From Clostridium sp. MCC353 (lineage in GTDB: Bacteria > Bacillota > Clostridia > Lachnospirales > Lachnospiraceae), in contig NZ_WQPN01000006.1 in the NCBI RefSeq assembly GCF_018785315.1, forward strand, positions 62,001 through 126,000: DNA of 64,000 nt. The letters run 5' to 3'. Positions 17,898 through 27,101 of the stretch are shown here, piece by piece. The notes under the pieces were generated by a model. The model was given only the letters and a program-made list of their open reading frames with translations. It did no database searches and was not told the DNA's origin. Every line of letters begins with the position of its first letter. Position 1 is the stretch's first letter. Made by a program: the position numbers and the translations under genes.

Positions 17898-18739
17898 CAG
17901 CTCTCAACCTCCTTCTTTCTGGTAAATGCCAGTTGTGTCATGGCGATTCCCGCCACAATGATGAAAAATACCACCGCTTTCGCCTGGCCCACGCCTTCAA
18001 ATCCTACTTTTCCATAAAACGTGTTGTAAATATCAAGGGCCAGCATGGCCGTCTTATTGGACGGTCCGCCTCCTGTCAAAGCCAGGTTCTGGTCAAACAT
18101 CTTAAACGAGTTGGCAATGCTCAAAAACAGGCAGATGGTGATGGACGGCATGACCATGGGGATCGTTACCCTGGTGAGTGTCTGCAGCCCGCTGGCCCCG
18201 TCAATTTTAGCCGCCTCTAAAATGTCCGTCGACACATTCTGAAGGCCTGCGATATAGATAATCATAATATAGCCGATTAACTGCCAGTTCATGAGAATGA
18301 CCATTCCCCAATATCCATAAGCCGGGTCCATCAGCATGGTAACGCCAATCTGGGATAACACCCCGTTTATCATGGACTGCCAGATATAACCCAGGACAAT
18401 CCCACCGATCAGGTTCGGCATAAAAAATACGGTTCTGAAAATATTGGTCCCTCTGATTTTCTGTGTCAGCATCAGCGCCAGGATAAACCCGCATACGTTA
18501 ATGGTAATGACCGCAACCACCGCGAATTTCACGGTAAACCACAGGGCATTTAAGAAATCCTGGTTGGTAAACGCTTTGATATAGTTGGAAAAGCCAACAA
18601 ATGTGGCATTTGTGACCGTTGTGAAATCACAAAATGACAGATACAGCCCCATAACAAACGGTATGATAAACGCGATGAAAAATGCAGTTAATGTGGGCAG
18701 GACAAAAATTGCGAAATAGCGTTTCATAGTTTTACCCAT
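17897..18739 (-). CDS. Carbohydrate ABC transporter permease, MalF type
   Basis: A 280-residue permease with six predicted helices and the EAA loop DILEAAKIDGASGLQTLTRV. It is the first permease after the binding-protein gene and forms a heterodimer with the MalG-type subunit. The length fits the CUT1 family of firmicutes, which lack the long periplasmic loop of enterobacterial MalF. Confidence 0.94.
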   Translation of the reverse strand: MGKTMKRYFAIFVLPTLTAFFIAFIIPFVMGLYLSFCDFTTVTNATFVGFSNYIKAFTNQDFLNALWFTVKFAVVAVITINVCGFILALMLTQKIRGTNIFRTVFFMPNLIGGIVLGYIWQSMINGVLSQIGVTMLMDPAYGYWGMVILMNWQLIGYIMIIYIAGLQNVSTDILEAAKIDGASGLQTLTRVTIPMVMPSITICLFLSIANSFKMFDQNLALTGGGPSNKTAMLALDIYNTFYGKVGFEGVGQAKAVVFFIIVAGIAMTQLAFTRKKEVES

Positions 18740-18778
18740 AATTTTGCCTCCTTTTGGCCGGGATTAGTTAAATCCCAT

Positions 18779-20107
18779 TTACTTCCCCGCAGCCTTTTCA
18801 ACCTTCCACTGTTCAACCACAACGGCCTTCACCTCATCCCAGCTCATGGTCCCCTGCGCATATTCCAGAAGTGCACTTCCGAAATTATCCTTGAATGTCT
18901 GGCTCGGGAATGTGGTAAATACCCATGGAATATTGGTTTTTCCGCTGTCCATAGACGCTAACAAAAGCTGCGCCAGCGGATCGGTTGGTTTTTCCTCGTC
19001 GCCAAATGTAGAAAACGGCGCGATATTTCCCAGTTTATTTGTCATATAATCTTTGCCTGTTTCAGAGTTGACCAGCCAGTAAACGAAATCTAAAGATGCC
19101 TTCTGGCTGGCTTCGGATACCTGTTTATTGATGCAGAAATAGTTTTCCGTACCGGCGCAGAGCCCCTGGTTTTCTTCTCCCGGAAGTCCCATATAGACCG
19201 GCAGAACCCCGATATCTTCCGCCTTCACCACATTGCCGGACACATCGGCGATCTGGCCCCAGGCCCAGTTTCCGTTCTGCACCATGGCAGCCTGGCCTAA
19301 AGCGAATTCCGCCATGGAATCATTGACGCCTTTGCTTCCCAGCATTTTAGGGTCTGTGGTGGAATTGTTGATGTAGAGATCAAAGATATTTTTGAAGTTA
19401 TCGCTGTATGTAAATTCGATTTCATCCAGATCATCCACATCTTTATCCTGATATTCCTGATAGATGGGGAGATTAGCCGTGTGTGTCTGCCATCTCCACT
19501 CTTCGCCCGGAAGCAGGGAGGTGGATGCGAACACGCCTTTTATGCCCAGTCCTTCTTTCTTAGACTGCATATCTTCCACCACCGCTTTTAACGTATCGAA
19601 GTTATTAATCTCGTCTGCGGATGTGACCACCGCTCCATCCATAGCGAAATATTTCTCCATAATGGCATTGTTATAAATGATTCCATATCCTTCTATGGCG
19701 AACGGAATTCCATAAACGCCGCCGTCTTCCCCTGTAATTGCCACGGATTTGTCAATCAGGGCCTTGTAAAAATCGCTGTCCTTTAAGTCCAGGCAGTAAT
19801 CTTTCCAGGACTGATATCCAATCGGCCCGTTAATCTGGAACAGCGTGGGGGCGTCTGTCTTGGCAATCTCGGATTTCAAGGTGGATTCATAATTTCCTCC
19901 GGCCGCTGTCACGACTTTCACCTCAACTCCCGTTTCCTGGGTATAGACCTTTGCCAGCTCTTCCCATACATCCGTAACTTCCGGCTTAAAGTTCAGGTAA
20001 TAAACCTTTCCCACACTGTCGTCCTTTTTGTTTCCTGACGCACAGCCGCTTAAAACCGCGGCCGCCATGGCTGCGCAAAGCATTCCTTTTACTGCATTCT
20101 TTCTCAT
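18779..20107 (-). CDS. Carbohydrate ABC transporter substrate-binding lipoprotein
   Basis: A 442-residue extracellular lipoprotein. The signal peptide ends in the lipobox LSGC (hydrophobic core ...AMAAAVLSGCASG), and the mature part belongs to solute-binding family 1 (MalE-like). ATG 20107 is chosen because GGAGGAG lies 6 nt upstream and the signal peptide then starts with the expected MRKNAVKG. It is the first gene of the ABC operon. A palindrome CGTTTCCGGAAACG lies about 60 bp upstream. Confidence 0.94.
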   Translation of the reverse strand: MRKNAVKGMLCAAMAAAVLSGCASGNKKDDSVGKVYYLNFKPEVTDVWEELAKVYTQETGVEVKVVTAAGGNYESTLKSEIAKTDAPTLFQINGPIGYQSWKDYCLDLKDSDFYKALIDKSVAITGEDGGVYGIPFAIEGYGIIYNNAIMEKYFAMDGAVVTSADEINNFDTLKAVVEDMQSKKEGLGIKGVFASTSLLPGEEWRWQTHTANLPIYQEYQDKDVDDLDEIEFTYSDNFKNIFDLYINNSTTDPKMLGSKGVNDSMAEFALGQAAMVQNGNWAWGQIADVSGNVVKAEDIGVLPVYMGLPGEENQGLCAGTENYFCINKQVSEASQKASLDFVYWLVNSETGKDYMTNKLGNIAPFSTFGDEEKPTDPLAQLLLASMDSGKTNIPWVFTTFPSQTFKDNFGSALLEYAQGTMSWDEVKAVVVEQWKVEKAAGK

Positions 20108-20166
20108 AATTTTCTCCTCCCGGATTTTATTTTTATTGGAATTCACTTGATTCCGATATTTAGAAT

Positions 20167-20180
20167 CGTTTCCGGAAACG
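20167..20180. promoter_or_regulatory. LacI-type or cre-like operator before the ABC operon
   Basis: CGTTTCCGGAAACG is a perfect 14-bp palindrome, followed by GTTACCG so that GGAAACGTTACC partly resembles a catabolite-responsive element. It lies 60-73 bp before the binding-protein start, the usual operator position. The region to 20263 has no gene. Confidence 0.5.
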
Positions 20181-20263
20181 TTACCGAAAACAGCATAAAA
20201 CTATCAATAATATTTAAAACTTCCCTCACCGCAGATTATATCTGCCTGTCATTTCCGTGCTTC

Positions 20264-21958
20264 TTATCCATGTTTCCTATACGCGATCACAACCGCCTGA
20301 CAGGGTTCCAGCGTAAACCGTCCCATCTCCGTCCTCAAAGCCGGACAGTTATTGATGAGCACCTCCATCTGATCTTCTCTGTCCCCGGTTTCTTCCAAAA
20401 CCACCGTTCTCTCCCGGCTGTCGAAGTTCCCCAGAACCAGTATCTCCTGGGCCTCTCCCCGTCTGAAATAAGCCATGATGTCCGTCTCCTCTGTAAGAAC
20501 CGGCTCTGTCCTTCCATAGACAATCGTTTCCTCATAAAGAGGGTTCTTTCTGAGCGCAATCAGCTCCCGATAAAGGGAATAAACGCTGTCCCGGCGATCC
20601 ATCTGTTCTTTGGCGTTGATTTCTATGTAATCAGGATTGACAGTAATCCACGGCCTGCCTTTGGTAAACCCGGCATTTTCCCCGTCCGTCCACTGAAATG
20701 GGGTTCTGGCGTTGTCGCGGCTGTAATGGCTGATGATTTTCAGCGCTTCACTTTCGCTGTACCCCACCTCCAGGCATCGGCGGTATTCGTCCTTGGAACC
20801 GATATCATCCACTTCATCTATGGAGTGAAACACCGTGTTCTCCATCCCCAGTTCCTGTCCCTGATAGATGAAAGGAATCCCTTTCAGCATGAAATACAGG
20901 ATGGCCAGAAGCTTTTTACCCCTCTCATTCTGGGCGTACTTTGGCAGGTAATGGCTGACGCCCCTGGGTTCATCGTGGTTTTCGATCACATTTGCCAGAT
21001 ATCCCACGCCTTCGCTCCGCCGCTGGCTTTCAAAACAGCACCGTTTATAGTCTTCCGGCGTCGGCTTTTTGCAGTCATACCAGCCTGAAGGCGATTTGCC
21101 TTCCACCGTCTCCCTGAAATCAAACATGGACGAAAAATATCCGTTCTCCCCTATGAACTCAGGTAGTTCCTCCTCTTTTTCATTGAACACTTCACCAACG
21201 GTGAATGCGTCATGGGGTTTAAATGTCCGGTCCCTCAGTTCGCCTAAAAATGTACCGATTCCCTCCGCATCCGCTAAAACCTGACCCATATCACAGAGCC
21301 CGTCTTCCCGGTCCGCCGGATAATCCTTAAATGGCAGAGGCTTTTTAATGTTGATGATCGCGTCGATCCTGAAACCGGCCAGCCCTTTTTCCAGCCACCA
21401 GTTCACCATACGGTAAATGGATTCCCTCAGTTTCGGATTCTCCCAATTGAGATCCGGCTGCTTTTTGTGAAACAGATGCAGGTAATAGTAATCCGTCCCG
21501 GGAACCCGCTCCCAAACCGGGCCTCCAAAGTATGACCTCCAGTTGCAGGGCATTTTCCCATCCTCTGCCTTTTCCATATAGAAAAACCGGCCGTACTCCC
21601 CTTCCGGGTCTTCACATGCTTTTTTAAACCACTCGTGTTCATCCGAACAATGATTCACCACCAAATCCATCAGCACATGGATCTGCCTTTTCTCCGCCTC
21701 CAAAAGCAGAGTATCCATATCCTCCATGGTTCCAAACTGGGGATCAATCTGGTAATAATCCGCGATATCATATCCCTGATCCGCACAGGGGGACAGATAG
21801 ACGGGAGAAAGCCACAGAATTTCTATTCCCAATTCCTTCAAATAATCCAGTTTTTCAATAATCCCCCGTATATCCCCGGTTCCATCCCCGTTGGAATCGT
21901 AAAAACTTTTGGGGTACACCTGATATGCGGTCTTATTATGCCACCATTTTTGTTCCAT
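20264..21958 (-). CDS. GH13 alpha-glucosidase (oligo-1,6-glucosidase/MalL type)
   Basis: A 564-residue cytoplasmic glycoside hydrolase that removes glucose from imported alpha-glucosides. The GH13 blocks are visible: DLVVNHCSDEH, GFRIDAI with the nucleophile Asp, GEVF with the acid Glu, and ENHDEPR. Starting Trp-Trp-His-Asn-Lys and the domain QIDPQFGTMEDMD are typical of GH13_31. ATG 21958 has GGAGGG 6 nt upstream; a longer frame overlaps the malQ end. It follows malQ by 14 nt. Confidence 0.95.
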   Translation of the reverse strand: MEQKWWHNKTAYQVYPKSFYDSNGDGTGDIRGIIEKLDYLKELGIEILWLSPVYLSPCADQGYDIADYYQIDPQFGTMEDMDTLLLEAEKRQIHVLMDLVVNHCSDEHEWFKKACEDPEGEYGRFFYMEKAEDGKMPCNWRSYFGGPVWERVPGTDYYYLHLFHKKQPDLNWENPKLRESIYRMVNWWLEKGLAGFRIDAIINIKKPLPFKDYPADREDGLCDMGQVLADAEGIGTFLGELRDRTFKPHDAFTVGEVFNEKEEELPEFIGENGYFSSMFDFRETVEGKSPSGWYDCKKPTPEDYKRCCFESQRRSEGVGYLANVIENHDEPRGVSHYLPKYAQNERGKKLLAILYFMLKGIPFIYQGQELGMENTVFHSIDEVDDIGSKDEYRRCLEVGYSESEALKIISHYSRDNARTPFQWTDGENAGFTKGRPWITVNPDYIEINAKEQMDRRDSVYSLYRELIALRKNPLYEETIVYGRTEPVLTEETDIMAYFRRGEAQEILVLGNFDSRERTVVLEETGDREDQMEVLINNCPALRTEMGRFTLEPCQAVVIAYRKHG

Positions 21959-21972
21959 ATTTCCCTCCATTT

Positions 21973-23478
21973 TTAAGTCTGCCAGTTCCACCGTCCGTAG
22001 CGCAGCGTGACGGCGCCGATATTTTTAACCACTTTTTCCGAAAACTGTCCCGGCGTCAGACGCCATTTCCAGTTGGTTCCCACGGTGGAAGGCGTGTTGA
22101 TCCTGGCTTTATTGTCCAGGCCCAGATAATCCTGGAGAGGAATGATGCACATTCTGGCCTGGCTGCGCATCACCAGACTGATAAATGACCGGTGCAGTTC
22201 CTTTTCCGGAGTATAGTGATCGTCCAGGTAATCCCGGGCCAGTTTCCGTTCTTCCGGCGTTATGGACTGATACCAGCCGGAAATGGTCTCGTTATCATGG
22301 GTTCCTGTATACACCACGCAGTTTTCAGGATAGTTATGGGGCAGATAGTCGCTGGCGCACCCCGAATCTCTGGAATCAAATGCGAATTCCAGCACCTTCA
22401 TGCCCGGATAACCGCTGTCTTTCACCAGTTGTCTCACTGAATCGGTCACATATCCCAAATCCTCGGCGATGATCTCCTTTTCCCCCAGCGCAGACCTGAC
22501 CGTGTTGAACAGCTCAATCCCCGGCCCCTGTTCCCAATGGCCCTCCACCGCTGTTTCGGCCCCGGCCGGAACGGAAAAATATTGGTCGAACCCGCGGAAA
22601 TGATCGATCCGCACCACATCGTACAGACGGTAGCAGTAAGACAGCCGTTCCAGCCACCACCGGTATCCGGTATTCCTGTGATAATCCCAGCGGTACAGAG
22701 GATTTCCCCAAAGCTGGCCGATGGCTGAAAAACCGTCGGGCGGGCATCCTGCAACTGCAAACGGCGCATTTTCGCCGTCTAACTGGAACAGTTCCGGATG
22801 AGCCCAGGTATCGGCGCTGTCCATTGCCACATAGATGGGAATATCGCCGATGATGCGGATTCCCTGGCTGTTGGCATATGATTTCAGCTTTTTCCACTGC
22901 TTCATAAATGTGAACTGCAGATATTCGTGGAACTCGATATCAAAATAAAGTTCTTCCCTGTAATAATCCAGGGCGTTCTGCCACCTGAGCCGGATATCTT
23001 CCGCCCATTGGGTCCAGGCTTTTTCTTCAAACCTGGTCTTTACCGCCCGAAACAGGGCATAGTCCTGAAGCCACCATTTATTTTCCTCCTTAAACTGAAG
23101 GAATTCCGGATTCTTGCTGATACCGCTCCGCTCATAAGCCTTTCTCAGAAGCGGATATCGGGCCTCATAAATCTTTTTATAATTCACGCTTTTGGGCGTT
23201 CTGCCAAAATCGGCTTCTTCGCATTCCTCCCTGCTCAAAACCCCCTCTTCCATCAGCTCTTCCAGGCTGATATAATAAGGATTTCCTGCAAATGTGGAAA
23301 ACGACTGGTAAGGCGAATCCCCATAGCTGGTCGGTCCCAGTGGCAGAATCTGCCAGTAGGACTGGCCGGCCGCCTTCAACTGATCCACAAACTCATAGGC
23401 TTCTTTCGAAAAACAGCCGATCCCGTATTTAGAAGGCAGGCTGGAAACCGATAATAAAATTCCGCTCTCTCGTTTCAT
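21973..23478 (-). CDS. malQ: 4-alpha-glucanotransferase (amylomaltase)
   Basis: A 501-residue GH77 enzyme that disproportionates maltodextrins in the cytoplasm. It starts in the family style MKRESGILLSVSSLPSKYGIG and contains VRIDHFRGFDQYF, EDLGYVT and TGTHDNETISGW, the GH77 catalytic blocks. The start at 23478 is chosen by homology to MalQ and a GGAG 12 nt upstream; ATGs at 23496 and 23490 would add six or four residues. It is between the alpha-glucosidase and an endonuclease/phosphatase-family gene. Confidence 0.96.
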   Translation of the reverse strand: MKRESGILLSVSSLPSKYGIGCFSKEAYEFVDQLKAAGQSYWQILPLGPTSYGDSPYQSFSTFAGNPYYISLEELMEEGVLSREECEEADFGRTPKSVNYKKIYEARYPLLRKAYERSGISKNPEFLQFKEENKWWLQDYALFRAVKTRFEEKAWTQWAEDIRLRWQNALDYYREELYFDIEFHEYLQFTFMKQWKKLKSYANSQGIRIIGDIPIYVAMDSADTWAHPELFQLDGENAPFAVAGCPPDGFSAIGQLWGNPLYRWDYHRNTGYRWWLERLSYCYRLYDVVRIDHFRGFDQYFSVPAGAETAVEGHWEQGPGIELFNTVRSALGEKEIIAEDLGYVTDSVRQLVKDSGYPGMKVLEFAFDSRDSGCASDYLPHNYPENCVVYTGTHDNETISGWYQSITPEERKLARDYLDDHYTPEKELHRSFISLVMRSQARMCIIPLQDYLGLDNKARINTPSTVGTNWKWRLTPGQFSEKVVKNIGAVTLRYGRWNWQT

Positions 23479-23539
23479 GTTATTTTTCATCTCCATATAT
23501 ATTTTTTCGCCGGAGGAGCTGCGGCCGCTTTGGCCTCGG

Positions 23540-23647
23540 ACATCGGAAGTCTTTCAACATCGGGAGCCTCTCTGCTATATTAGCTCTCTCTGATATCTCA
23601 GCCCTTTCTACTATCTCAGCCCTCTCTGCCATCTGCGGCCGCTCCTA
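23540..23647. repeat. 18-bp tandem repeat, about five imperfect copies
   Basis: Units of 18 bp can be laid end to end at 23558, 23576, 23594, 23612 and 23630 (for example TATCTCAGCCCTTTCTAC and TATCTCAGCCCTCTCTGC), with a degraded unit before them. The array fills the gap before malQ and runs into the last codons of the upstream gene, whose stop lies inside a unit. Confidence 0.7.
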
Positions 23648-24506
23648 TCACCGCTAATACCCCATAATGATCCGACACCACTGGATAATTTTTCCCATTA
23701 AACAAAACCCGGGAACACATTACCTGCTGCTTCTTGCCGGTCCAGATATAGTCGATTCTCATACCCGGATCATTTTTCCGTTCCTTCCATCCGTCGATGG
23801 AATGATCCACTGTGATTCCATCATCCTTTTCGGCCGCCAGCTCGTAGGTATCCAGCCAGCCGGAACGTTTAACCAGATCATATCCCTGGCCGGATACACT
23901 GGCAGGAGAATTAAAATCCCCCATCAGCCATGTTGTCATGCATTTTCCGTTCTTTAACAGGGAATTGATCCGCTTCCACTGGGTTTCAAAAGGCTCTTCT
24001 TCATCCTCCCACCATCCCATATGAACGCTGTAAAATTCCATGGGCCCCTGCCCGGTTTCCGCCTGGATTCCCAAAATCTTCCGGGTCTTCCAGTTGTTGT
24101 AGTCATGGGTTCCCGTGATGAAAAACTGCCTTGTATCCAAAACGGGAAACCGGCTGAAAACCGCCAGCCCTTCGTCGTATTTGTCATAGCCAACCTTTGC
24201 CGCTGTCCAGGTCCAGGTATAACAAATCCCCCTCTCCCGCAGCATCCGTGCGGCCCGGTAACTGTGATTATCCACCCGTATTACCGCCTCTTCACAGTCC
24301 GCGCCGCCCATTCCGGGCTCGCACCTGATAAAACCGCACTGTTCCAGAAGTCCGGCCGGAACCGGGTCAGCCGTCCGTGTCTGGTTCACCTCCTGGAGAG
24401 CGATCACATCCGGCTTTTCCTGAAAAATCCCTTCCACAAACTGGTGTAATTTCTCCTCATAGTTTTCTTCTTCCAGGCTGTGGGTGTTCAAAGTTATAAT
24501 TTTCAT
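23616..24506 (-). CDS. Endonuclease/exonuclease/phosphatase-family protein
   Basis: A 296-residue protein of the EEP superfamily. Seen: LNTHSLEEENYEEK at the start, the metal-binding Glu in DVIALQEVNQT, VHMGWWEDEEEPF, GDFNSPA and a terminal SDHYGVL. These are the catalytic blocks of DNase I-like metal-dependent phosphoesterases. Such genes recur next to malQ and PTS genes in clostridia, where they may hydrolyse a sugar or lipid phosphoester; the substrate is not known. It is 8 nt after the PTS gene. The C-terminus reads into the 18-bp repeat. Confidence 0.85.
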   Translation of the reverse strand: MKIITLNTHSLEEENYEEKLHQFVEGIFQEKPDVIALQEVNQTRTADPVPAGLLEQCGFIRCEPGMGGADCEEAVIRVDNHSYRAARMLRERGICYTWTWTAAKVGYDKYDEGLAVFSRFPVLDTRQFFITGTHDYNNWKTRKILGIQAETGQGPMEFYSVHMGWWEDEEEPFETQWKRINSLLKNGKCMTTWLMGDFNSPASVSGQGYDLVKRSGWLDTYELAAEKDDGITVDHSIDGWKERKNDPGMRIDYIWTGKKQQVMCSRVLFNGKNYPVVSDHYGVLAVIGAAADGREG

Positions 24507-24514
24507 TTCCGCTC

Positions 24515-26761
24515 CTATAAAATGTCATTGATATCCGATTTCAGCACATCCGCCTTGGGCCCGTAAACCGCCTGGATTCCCTGATCCTTTTTAATCAGCC
24601 CCATGGCCCCTTCCGACTTCCATGCCGCCGTATCCGCCACCTTGGAAACATCCTTAACCGTCACTCTGAGCCGTGTCATACAGGCGTCCACCAGCACAAT
24701 GTTCTCTCTTCCGCCCAGCAGGCCGATAATCCGCTCCGCCTGACTGCCGTTTCCGCCTGACTGGGCATTTGCACCGTTTCCTCCGGATTTGGAGCCATTT
24801 TCATCCGCTCCGCCGTCATCGGTATAATTGCCCAAACGCCCCGGGGTGGCAAAATGAAACTTTCCGATCATAAAATAGGCGATTCCATAACCCACGGCAA
24901 AAAACACCAGCACACAGATCACAAAGTTTATAATATCCCCGGTCAGCCCCGCTTTCACCGACATAGGAATCCTGGTTAAAAACTCCAGGTTACCGAAGGA
25001 ATGCAGCCTCAGATCGATGATTCCAGACAATGCAAACGCACATCCCTGCAAAACCGCATAGACCAGATACAGCGGCAGCGCGCAGAACATGAACATGAAT
25101 TCCAGCGGCTCCGTCACGCCTGTCAAAAATACCGCCAGCACCGTTGAAATGAACATGGAACGGTAATTATGCCTCTTATCAGCATCCACTCTCCGGTACA
25201 TAGCCAGAGCGATTCCCAGAAGCAGCCCGGTAGCTCCGATCATCTGGCCCACTTTAAATCTGGCCGGAGTGATGGTGGTGAGCAGCTGCTGGTATCCCGC
25301 CATATCGCCCGCGTCTTTCAAGTTAATCAAATCCGTAGCCCATGCCAGCCACAGCGGGTCCTGTCCGAACACCTGTGATCCCGCGTTCACCCCGCTTAAA
25401 ACCGTATAAGTTCCGCCGAAAGACGTATAGTTCATGGGTATGGTCAGCATATGATGAAGGCCGAATGGAAGCAGAAGCCGTTCCAGGGTTCCGTAGATAA
25501 ATGGAGCCATAACCGGGGAGGTATCGGATGAGTTGGCAATCCAAACGCCGAAATCATTGATCCCCGTCTGAACCATAGGCCATACAACCGCCAGCACAAA
25601 GGAAATGATTACGGACCAGAGAATCACCACCATGGGAACAAACCGTTTACCATTGAAAAAAGCCAGCGCATCGGGAAGTTTTCTGTAATTATAGTATTTA
25701 TTATAAATAACACCGCCTGCAAAACCAGCGATAATCCCCACAAATACACCCATATTTAACGCCGGAGCGCCGAGAACCGAAGTGAAATAACCGTTTACCA
25801 GTATTTCCTGTCCAAACAGCGTATGGGTCACCGCCTGGGGATTGGTAATATCCGCACTGCTCACCCCGAAAATCGCGCCCGTAATCACATTGATTAAAAT
25901 AAACGCGATCACCGCCGCAAAGGCACCGCCAGCCTTTTCCTTGGCCCAGGAACCGCCGATTGCCACAGCAAACAGAATGTGCAGGTTGTTGATGATGGCC
26001 CAGCCGATATTTTCCATGGTGCTGCCAATGGTAAGCACCAGGTTCAAATCCCCACCGGACATCTGCACCAGTTTTCCCACGCTTATCATGAGACCGGCCG
26101 CAGGCATTACTGCAATTACCGTCATCAGGACTTTGCCCAATTTTTGAAGGAAATCGAAGTTGATGATGGATTTTTTCTTCGCAGGCTTAATGTCTTTATC
26201 CGCTAACTCATTCTCGCCCGTTTTCTTATCCGCACCGGCTTTCTCATCCGCACCGGCTTTCTTATCCGCCTCCATAATGGAAATCACCGGATCTTTCCCG
26301 GCCTTCACCTCACCGGTTCTGCTCTCCATGGTCCGGTTTTCAAGTCCGCCGCAGATGATGACCGGGGTTATGGGATTCACCTGCTTTTCCAGCAGGCCTT
26401 TTAAATCCGCCTCAGCAATCAAGTCTCCGGCCTTCACCTTGTCGCCCACTTTTACATGGCAGGTGAAAAACTCCCCTTTTAAAGAAACCGTCTCCAACCC
26501 AAAATGAACCAATACTTCAATTCCGTCCTCAGTGCGGAATCCATAGGCATGTAGTGTTTCCGCAACCGAAACCACTTCCCCGTCCACCGGGCTGACCAGT
26601 TTTCCGTCCTCAGGAATAACCGCAATCCCGTCTCCTATGATCTTCTGCGAAAACACCGGGTCCGGTACTTCTTCCATGGGAACCGCTTTTCCCGTCAACG
26701 GTGACAAAATATTGGTTAATGAAATTCCGGTTCCATTCACCCCATAGTTTTTCTCTTTCAT
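24515..26761 (-). CDS. PTS glucose/maltose-type permease, domains IIA-IIC-IIB
   Basis: A 748-residue phosphotransferase permease that imports and phosphorylates a glucoside. The order is unusual but known: IIA first (about residues 18-160, phosphorylation His86 in VHFGLETV and His71), then a charged linker with a repeated KAGAD segment, the membrane IIC domain (about 215-630, motif PFGLHHMLTIPMNYT), a Gly/Asn-rich linker, and IIB at the C-terminus with Cys in VLVDACMTRLRV. ATG 26761 follows GAGAGGAAA; the longer frame lacks a site. It is first in the operon with the EEP gene, malQ and alpha-glucosidase, and divergent from a LacI regulator. Confidence 0.94.
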   Translation of the reverse strand: MKEKNYGVNGTGISLTNILSPLTGKAVPMEEVPDPVFSQKIIGDGIAVIPEDGKLVSPVDGEVVSVAETLHAYGFRTEDGIEVLVHFGLETVSLKGEFFTCHVKVGDKVKAGDLIAEADLKGLLEKQVNPITPVIICGGLENRTMESRTGEVKAGKDPVISIMEADKKAGADEKAGADKKTGENELADKDIKPAKKKSIINFDFLQKLGKVLMTVIAVMPAAGLMISVGKLVQMSGGDLNLVLTIGSTMENIGWAIINNLHILFAVAIGGSWAKEKAGGAFAAVIAFILINVITGAIFGVSSADITNPQAVTHTLFGQEILVNGYFTSVLGAPALNMGVFVGIIAGFAGGVIYNKYYNYRKLPDALAFFNGKRFVPMVVILWSVIISFVLAVVWPMVQTGINDFGVWIANSSDTSPVMAPFIYGTLERLLLPFGLHHMLTIPMNYTSFGGTYTVLSGVNAGSQVFGQDPLWLAWATDLINLKDAGDMAGYQQLLTTITPARFKVGQMIGATGLLLGIALAMYRRVDADKRHNYRSMFISTVLAVFLTGVTEPLEFMFMFCALPLYLVYAVLQGCAFALSGIIDLRLHSFGNLEFLTRIPMSVKAGLTGDIINFVICVLVFFAVGYGIAYFMIGKFHFATPGRLGNYTDDGGADENGSKSGGNGANAQSGGNGSQAERIIGLLGGRENIVLVDACMTRLRVTVKDVSKVADTAAWKSEGAMGLIKKDQGIQAVYGPKADVLKSDINDIL

Positions 26762-26822
26762 CTTTTTCCTCTCCATCCTAATTCTCTGAAAATGTCTCTG
26801 AAAACATCGTTGCATTAGTTTG

Positions 26823-26836
26823 TGCAACCGCTTGCA
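26823..26836. promoter_or_regulatory. MalR-like operator
   Basis: TGCAACCGCTTGCA is an interrupted palindrome (TGCAA-4-TTGCA) typical of MalR/LacI-type sites, located 60-75 bp before the PTS start. Further TGCAA/TTGCA half sites (around 26971 and 26991) lie in the intergenic region 26762-27101, including the pair ATGCAAA/TTTGCAT that flanks the -35 box of the regulator gene. Confidence 0.6.
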
Positions 26837-26982
26837 TTAAATATAAAATAGTTGCACTGTGATTTCAACTGTTATTTTTGATTTTTATCGTTTTCTACGT
26901 TTTACACAAATTATGCGTCCTGTTTTTGTGCAATTTTAAATGCAATTCCGCATTATTTTTGCGCATTTCAATGCAAATCCAT

Positions 26983-27011
26983 TTGACAAAGTTTGCATAA
27001 AAATATAAAAT
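26983..27011 (+). promoter_or_regulatory. Promoter of the LacI-type regulator gene
   Basis: TTGACA (26983-26988), 17-bp spacer, TAAAAT (27006-27011). Half sites of the presumed operator flank the -35 box, so autorepression is likely. Confidence 0.65.
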
Positions 27012-27101
27012 AAAAAGAAATGGCGGGCGTTGGGTAAAATGCCCGGTCACGGATACACAATCCACTTACTATCAATAAGGAAATCATATAAGGAGATTAC
27101 C

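Noticed and set aside
20147-21088. Plus-strand frame of 313 codons
   Set aside because: Antisense to the alpha-glucosidase gene; the opposite strand has all GH13 motifs.
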